Assembly (NCBI GenBank): GCA_022885665.1
Contig: JAGQDJ010000065.1
Location: forward strand, 1-64,000
DNA: 64,000 bases
From: Triops longicaudatus
Lineage: Eukaryota; Arthropoda; Branchiopoda; Notostraca; Triopsidae
Direction of reading: 5' to 3'
In this document: piece by piece, positions 57,561-64,000 of the stretch
Layout: each line of letters starts with the position of its first letter
Position numbering within the stretch: position 1 is the stretch's first letter
The notes under the pieces: generated by a model
The model's database searches: none
Seen by the model: only the letters and a program-made list of their open reading frames with translations
Told to the model about the DNA's origin: nothing
Translations under genes and position numbers: made by a program

Positions 57561-60500
57561 ATGAACATGAAGTTATGGGTCACGCTAAGTTGTTTAGCCA
57601 GTTTGGCAACTTTGACGCCTGGTACAATCTTGGATACACTAGAAACCGAAGACGAGCGCTTGATCACGCGCGATCGTTTCTTTTCCCCGTCTTTCGCTTG
57701 GGCCGGTAATGGAAATTCAGTGACAGAAGATGGAATACAAGTTTCAACATTGGCGAGGTCGACGTGGCCTTCGGAAGCCACGGAAGTTACCACCTATCAT
57801 CCATCATTCAACGCCCTATTGAAGAAACCCGAGTCAGAGTCAGTGCAAGCACTCGCTGTTCCACGTTTGGTACCATCACAGATCCAGTATAGCGCAATTA
57901 GGAATGGCTCATCTCCGGAGTACCATCGGCCGCCAAGATGGAACGCCCGGGGCATGGAACATGTTTATAAAGTGGTGACGTACTTTATTCACTTGATCCA
58001 GCCCGGTAAAGCGGTCCCAGAAGGTAAAAACTTAAGCTTTTAAATTTTCCGTGTTTCAACTGAGTAATTTTTTTGACTTTAAGAATGGAATCAAAGGAGA
58101 GTGAAATGATCAGCGTTTTGTTAGTTAGTTAAATTTTTTATTTCTCTTAGCAGCAGGAGTTTCATTTCACACATTTCATTCCCGCATGATACATGGTTGT
58201 TCCGGTTACTTAAGCGAAACAAAAGGTTTCGTTTTCAAGAGACGAATCTTTTACAAGCGAAGACCGAATGAGAATATTAGATGAGCCACATAAGGATCTA
58301 ATGGTTAATGTGCCAAGGAAATTGAGACTTCTGACTTTTCTTTCGCTCCCACAATACTTTCGTTGTTTCTTTTCGTCGTCCTTCCTTCTGCGTTTCTGGA
58401 GTTCATCGGCTTCTGACTAACTGCGACAGAGCTTTTCAACGGTTGTGAAGTTCGCTTCGAGATCGAAATCTCGAAGAACATCTGGTATTCGACACAACTT
58501 AGTGAAGAAGCGGGACAAATAGTAGCGCTTCAATTGCATAATGCTATATTTAAGAATGTTAACGTACGGTAAATTTATGGTTAGTATAATATTGCTAGAA
58601 TGCATTTTCAGTGATCTGGTGATGTTCTAATGTCAGAAGTTGCAAAGAACAATTCTGGAACAATTCTGGAGAATTCAGGAGCATGGCTTCTGAACCGATT
58701 TCCCGCCGACTTTGCCATTCCTAAAGGCGCCAGCCCATTGAATGACTCATACGAGAAAATTATGTGGATTTTTTTAACGTAAATATCACAAAAACCGTTA
58801 TGTCTTTCAAAATTTATTTCAGTAAAGTTATGAGTCGACATTGTGAGGACTTTTCAAGAAACGTCTTAGCTGACTGGACAAAATTTTGATGCTCTTATAG
58901 ACAACAAAATCATAGCTTATCACACACAAAACTTTCATGTTCTGAAAAAAAAATCAAATACGTAAAGCGTTGAATCCCTTTCAAAGTATCTAAAGCTATT
59001 TTAATTTTTATTAATTTATTTTTAAGTTTTTGGTGTGAAAAACTTAGCTATGTGTTACCACGTTGCATACTTATGTGCTCGGCAGTATCACCCAAATTGT
59101 ACGCCTTTCCTTAATAACTCGCGGTAATTGCAAACCGCAGCTTTGAGGTATTGTCCGTATCTTTAAAGGAAATGTTCTATCGGTTTGTATAAAATTCATC
59201 GTGCGCCAAGCTCGTTGAGGCCTCAATACGTTGCGATACGTTCAACACAAGCGTACAAAATTGAATATTTTTCCATATTGAAAAGCATAAGCTTAAGCTC
59301 ATTTTTACCAAAGATAAGGAACATATAAATATATTTATTAGGCCAGTAAGAAGATTACTTTTCGTATATTTTTGGAAAAAGTTACGTGTATCTACCGGAC
59401 CTAATTTAAATATGAAAATCGAGAGAACGGGGTCTTCTTTTTTGGTCTACTTAGCATATCTGTTAGTAATCCCAGAGTAATTTTAGTAGACGCGAACAAG
59501 CGAGTGTACGCTATAAAAATGAACCCGCATGGTTGCTGGAGCTTTGAGTTTTGATAATGGTGGGCGAAAGTTTTAAGATACGGTGAGAAAGTGCAATGCC
59601 ATGGCCAGGGTCGTTGCGTTTGCTTCATTTTCATATCTTCTGCCCTTTAGCGTTCTTCCTTGTGAAGTAGTGGGCATTCCTAACTCAGTTCCTCCTCTTA
59701 TTCGTGCGTAGGTCTTTCGGTTATGCTCTCGTGCACCTGTTGAGAAAATCCCCCCGAGGAATATGCACCTCGGAGCTTTTCAAGAAGTCGTTAACTTTTG
59801 CCTAATTTGTGACTATGAAGACGAGTCCCGTGTCCTTCGTTCGTGGGTCGTTGGTCTGGAATTATACCAATGTAGGGAAGAAAGACAAGGGAAACTTGAG
59901 AGAACCTCAGCGCTTGTGCGTGAAGGGGGGCGTGCCGTAGGCCGTTCGATAGAAGAAACGCTTCTCATAATTTCGTAAAAGCAGAGCGAAAGCTTGGGTA
60001 TACCTGGTACGTACTAGCACGTTGACCGCAGCTAATCACTGGAATATTCCGATTTTGACGGATTTTCCTCCGTGGTTTCCTTTCGCCCAACATTCCCTGT
60101 CTATGAGTAATATGAGTGTCTTAAGAGAAAAGCCATGGAGCTGTTTAGAAACACGAAACTAACCTGAACCAAAAACGCGTTTGCTCAGCTAGACGCCAAA
60201 ATCCATAGAACGCGTTCCGGATCTTCATAAATGCATTGCATCTAGGGGCAACACAAAGCAGTTATAGAAATATGCTTGCTTTTTGTCCCATTGATTCGAT
60301 GGAAGCACAAATTCAGCTTATTCTCTCGTCTTATCTTAAGCTTACCTAAGCTCTTCCGTTCTTTCGTTGCAAGTATGTTTCATTGCTCTATTTCGTCTGT
60401 ATTTCCTGGAACTCAATAAGTCTAGGCAAATCATAATTGTCATTTAATTGTGTAACTTTAATTTCACTTATGATTAATCTATAATGAACTTTCTCATTAC

Positions 60501-63500
60501 ATGTATTACTACGGGAAGATACTTTAAGAGGAAAGGGTACTTAGCAAGAGTTTTTACATCAAAGTTTTATATTTTCTTAGAAAATGTATTTGGCCGTAGA
60601 CATTGTTAGGGGTAGATGGGTTGTGATGAAAATGTTTTTCAGAAAAGGAACCGTAGCAGGGTTATGTACGCCCTAAATTATCTATGCCTTCAGGTGAATG
60701 GTAAATCAAGCTGTTGGTAATACGTTGAGGTATAGTATTATTATTTTTGAAGACAAATCGAAGTTAAATTGTTCCGCATAATAGACCTGTCGCTTCTTCG
60801 TACCGTCCGCCCTCCTAGGGAAAAAGGGAAACGGGGGTTAATACGTGAGTTGAAGAGGGACGGATGAGTCAGAATAAACGAGTGCACGCACGGTACGCGG
60901 AACTGATTTGCATGAAGTGAATGGGAGTAGAATTTAAAAGAGGAAGAATTTAAGAAAGACAAGCAAAAGGGGGATGAAGAGAGGGTAGAAGAGGGAATTG
61001 GTTCCTTTTGGTAACACTGTCGCGTCCAACGCCTTTTGTTTTAGAATTGTAGCGGGAGTAAAACGGTCGTAAGACGGAAAATTATGTTTTATTCATGCTG
61101 GGGTAAACTGGGCCGTCGTTCTTCCTAATTCAGGGGGATGTTTTCCCCAAGGGACATCATGCAAGATTCCGAAACTATCCAGAAGGGTTTTGCTTGTTAA
61201 AAAAATGGAAAGAAAGAGAATAGAGAAAACAGTCGTAGTGGTGTATTGCGAATTTTCTTTTTTCGTCGTAAGACGTTGTGCAACTTATGGTAGCAACTTG
61301 AGGACAACTTGGGCGGTCGCCGACCAATTTTTGATAATCTACTGTAGAGCAGTTGTTGACCTCGCCACCCAAACCAGACCGGAAGTTAGGACTGAAGTTG
61401 GCTTCGTCCTTCATGTATGGCCAGTGTCTGCTTTTTTTCCTTTTTGTAGCCTGAAAATAAGTAAATTATGTAATTTAATGCGTGAAAGCACCTTAGATTG
61501 TCAGCAAAATTTTCTTAACCCTAAAATATCCTTCAGTAAGCAATTTATTTTACAAGTGTTTAATTATATTGCTCAAAGTTCATTAGGTATATGGGTGAAA
61601 ATTAAGTAAAAGCATGTAAAGGAAATTTGATGAAGATACACCGGTAAAACTTATTACGTTCTCGGCACAGACATACACTTAGAACTGTGAAAGAGACGGA
61701 AAAGTGTCGACTCCAGTCCCTTTGGCTACCATGACGCAATGTGGAGTGAACAATTGTCTGCCTTTAAGGCAGACTAGCAGCATAACAGGCAGCTTAAGCT
61801 GGCGCTTGTGGAAAATTTTTTTTTACAAATTGCCTTTCTGATAAAAAGGCTTCATCCGTCGGTGTTTCTTCCCCGTAAAGTAATTCTAATGGTAAAGAAA
61901 TAATGAACAATTTATTTTTATGTTTTTGCTTGTTTCCTTAGAATTTTATGTTTCATGTTTTATTGCTGATCTTTCGAGGTCTTACTACGGATGGTCAAGT
62001 CATTTAATAAGCTAGCCATGAAAAGCTACCTGAAGTAATGTGACCGGAAGAACAATCCGTGTTAAAGTGCGTTTCCGGAAATACCTTACAGAGCTACCTT
62101 TCTCTGGTCTAAAAGTATCTTAAGTATCAGGCAATTTTACATAAAGTAACTGGGCCCACGAACATGAGTATTTAGTATCGTATTTAGTACATTGCTAAGG
62201 TACGTCATAAAAGTCGCATTTATGAAAGAAATCTGAAAGGCCATAGACTCGACACTCCAACGTTATAGATGAAAAAGATTGTTTTAGGATTAAAAACTTA
62301 TATGATTGTATGCTTGTTTTTTGATAAGACGTCCAATTTTATATCTTTGTTGGGAAAAAAATAGGAGTGCAAGTTGGCGAGAGTTTGGAGCAGTTGGTGA
62401 AGGAGTTTACGGACAAATGGCCTTTCCTCTTGGATTACTACAAAGGTATTGCCATCGTGGGAGCGTTGGGTGTAATATTGGCCGTCATCCTTCCCATTGT
62501 TGGCTTCTTTTTCTGTTGCTGTCGCTGTTGTGGCAAATGTGGAGCGACAACGGATCCGTTCGATAAAAAGCGTGACCCGTGCAAGCGTGCTGGACTTGGG
62601 GTCATCTTAGGAACTATTCTCGTTCTTGTCACGTAAGGAGTCCAACACTTTTTTAAGTACATGTGTGCGAAACGTGAGTCATGCGTTACTTAATCCTCCA
62701 AGTTACTGTCATTTCTCATGAGCTGTTCTTTCTTTCTGTTATGCTTCCCGTTGATGTAGAACGGCAAAAGGAAAAAGACATTGTAAAGTGGATTTATAGT
62801 GTGTTTAATATTTCTAACGCTTCTCTCTTTTTCTTTTTTTTTTTCTTTTTTTTTTTTTTTTTGCTATAGTTTTTGATTTGCTGTGTTGTAGTGTTTTTGT
62901 TTTGTTTTTAATTCTTTGGGAATCATTTTTGTGTATGGTGTATCGGACGTGATTATGCGTAACTGTAAAGAAGGAAAATGTGACAGAATTTAAAAAAAAT
63001 AATTAACTTTTTAGGTTCGGTGTCATTTGTGCGTTTGTGTCTAATGCGAACGTGGACGAAGGCGTTCTGAATTTTCCCTCTCAGCTTGAGAATTCGGCCA
63101 GTGATATCGTTACTTTTATGAATGCCACCCGTTCGGTAATTAACATTAGACAAATGCTTTACGAGATTCTCTCGTGGTTCAAACCTTATTTGGATCTTTT
63201 TTTTACAGGATTATCATCATTTGTTGGTTACCAATTACCAGGAGCTAGAAACCGAACTCAACCGAGCTCTGCAGGGTAAGTCTTTACAATAAAAAAAAAT
63301 CGTTGTTAGTGGATGAAAGAGGGATAAAAAATTCGTAGGCAACAGAGAATAATTAATTAGAAGAGAACTTTGCTTCACACGGGAAGCGTAATCATACGAC
63401 ATACAAATCCGCGTAAACTTAGGACTAGGGATACCTTCCAGATCCGATTGTCACCCCAATAGAATTTAGCAACTGAAATTCTAGTAGCGCGTGAAATAAT

Positions 63501-64000
63501 ATAAAGCGCATATCTTACTACAATGTACTGTAATAGTTGTCGTTCAAGTTGACCGTCTAGAGTTTTTTTTTATTTTTTTATGGGGGCAAAGGTAAGATGA
63601 TTCTGAAGGCCTTTGTAATTACTTGGAATCGAAAATAGATTTGGGTCTGGAATCTTTTGTCAGCATTTATAGCTTCCGGCAAAGGCTCATTAAGCCACTA
63701 ATTAAGCTGTAGTTTTGACGAGGAAAAAAACATGACGCACGACACTCACGGAAGAGATAATCTTTCCTTAGCTTAAGCACACGATGTAGGGCAAGATAGA
63801 ATCGTACCATGGAACCTGCTATTTAAATAAGCCTACTTTGCTGTGACTACGTTTTGTCACGTTTCTTTTTGATTAGCTTTCTAATGAATTCCTGTGTATA
63901 TAAGAAATGCGGTGTTTTTTATTTACATTTTTCCTTCAGCTGTTTCACTTTGTTTATTGGTATTTTTAAAATTTTAATGTCTTGACTTTTTCAGAAAGCG
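57561..64000 (+). CDS. prom: Prominin family membrane glycoprotein (CD133-like), 5' part
   Basis: Coding exons 57561-58023, 62365-62632, 63015-63135, 63209-63275, then 63995 onward, cut by the window edge. All junction phases agree. Prominins are five-pass glycoproteins that bind cholesterol on plasma-membrane protrusions, and in insects they act in photoreceptor membranes. Seen: signal peptide MNMKLWVTLSCLASLATL; an N-terminal extracellular segment to about 182; TM1 183-205; the diagnostic cytoplasmic cysteine cluster CCCRCCGKCG (205-214); a short loop; TM2 about 231-252; then the first large extracellular loop with N-A-T glycosylation and LLVTNYQELETELNRAL, characteristic of the family. About 280 residues are present of a usual 800-1000, so three membrane segments lie beyond the window. 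Start chosen as the first ATG after the leader acceptor; an ATG two codons later is equally possible. Confidence 0.93.
58024..62364 (+). other. Prominin intron 1
   Basis: A 4.3-kb intron (GTAAAA...ATAG) joining Glu-Gly in phase 1. A short direct repeat of AACAATTCTGG occurs at about 58648-58670. Reading frames such as 61190-61609 have no recognisable content. No transposon ends identified. Confidence 0.75.
62633..63014 (+). other. Prominin intron 2
   Basis: A 382-bp intron splitting TM2, with a pyrimidine-rich tract at 62828-62862 (almost pure T). No other feature. Confidence 0.85.
63276..63994 (+). other. Prominin intron 4
   Basis: A 719-bp AT-rich intron ending TTTTTCAG at 63994. Only six bases of the next exon are inside the window. 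Nothing recognised within it. Confidence 0.8.

Noticed and set aside
58648..58685. Heat-shock-element-like TTCtgGAA arrays
   Set aside because: The spacing breaks after one pair. It is better explained as a short tandem repeat of AACAATTCTGG inside an intron.

Overview
The window is nuclear DNA from an animal, very probably an arthropod or close ecdysozoan relative. It is AT-rich, and its genes are split by GT-AG introns from about 60 nt to more than 5 kb. The NMDA-receptor subunit carries arthropod-type sequence: IYTANLAAFM in M3, a pore reading WLVWAILFQAAV, and a short cytoplasmic tail. The species cannot be named from this window.

Four protein-coding genes were rebuilt exon by exon, all on the + strand. 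(1) Nmdar2, a GluN2-type NMDA receptor subunit: 3928-22228, 17 exons, 1058 aa. (2) An SLC26A11-like sulfate/anion transporter with a STAS domain: 25501-28873, 11 exons, 699 aa, with a possible extra N-terminal exon at 24304-24391. (3) A BAIAP2/IRSp53-type protein with an I-BAR and an SH3 domain: 35666-53169, 14 exons, 1106 aa. (4) The 5' half of a prominin (CD133 family) gene: coding from 57561 and running off the right edge. For the three complete models the summed exon lengths are exact multiples of three and every splice phase closes, which is strong internal support. In-frame stops just upstream fix the starts of genes 1-3.

Layout: 1-3927 is non-coding and holds transposon debris and a GC-rich inverted-repeat element. 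3928-22228 is Nmdar2, with two large 5' introns and a compact ligand-binding/pore region. 22229-25500 is a spacer with two exon-like stretches. 25501-28873 is the transporter. 28874-35665 is a large empty spacer. 35666-53169 is the I-BAR gene, with huge introns at its 5' end and compact exons after 47907. 53170-57384 is a spacer with at least three small DNA transposons. 57385-64000 is prominin.

Functionally, Nmdar2 and IRSp53 belong to the postsynaptic excitatory machinery in animals where this has been studied, and both predicted proteins here end in class I PDZ-ligand motifs (ETVL and TTRL). The transporter and prominin have no obvious functional link to them. The main unusual points are a 30-bp minisatellite inside the transporter coding sequence that multiplies N-glycosylation sites; a choice of Nmdar2 last exon that would decide whether the PDZ motif is present; several non-autonomous DNA transposons with intact target-site duplications; and a probable retrocopy flanked by a 32-bp duplication. 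No prokaryotic system, CRISPR array, rRNA or convincing tRNA was found.
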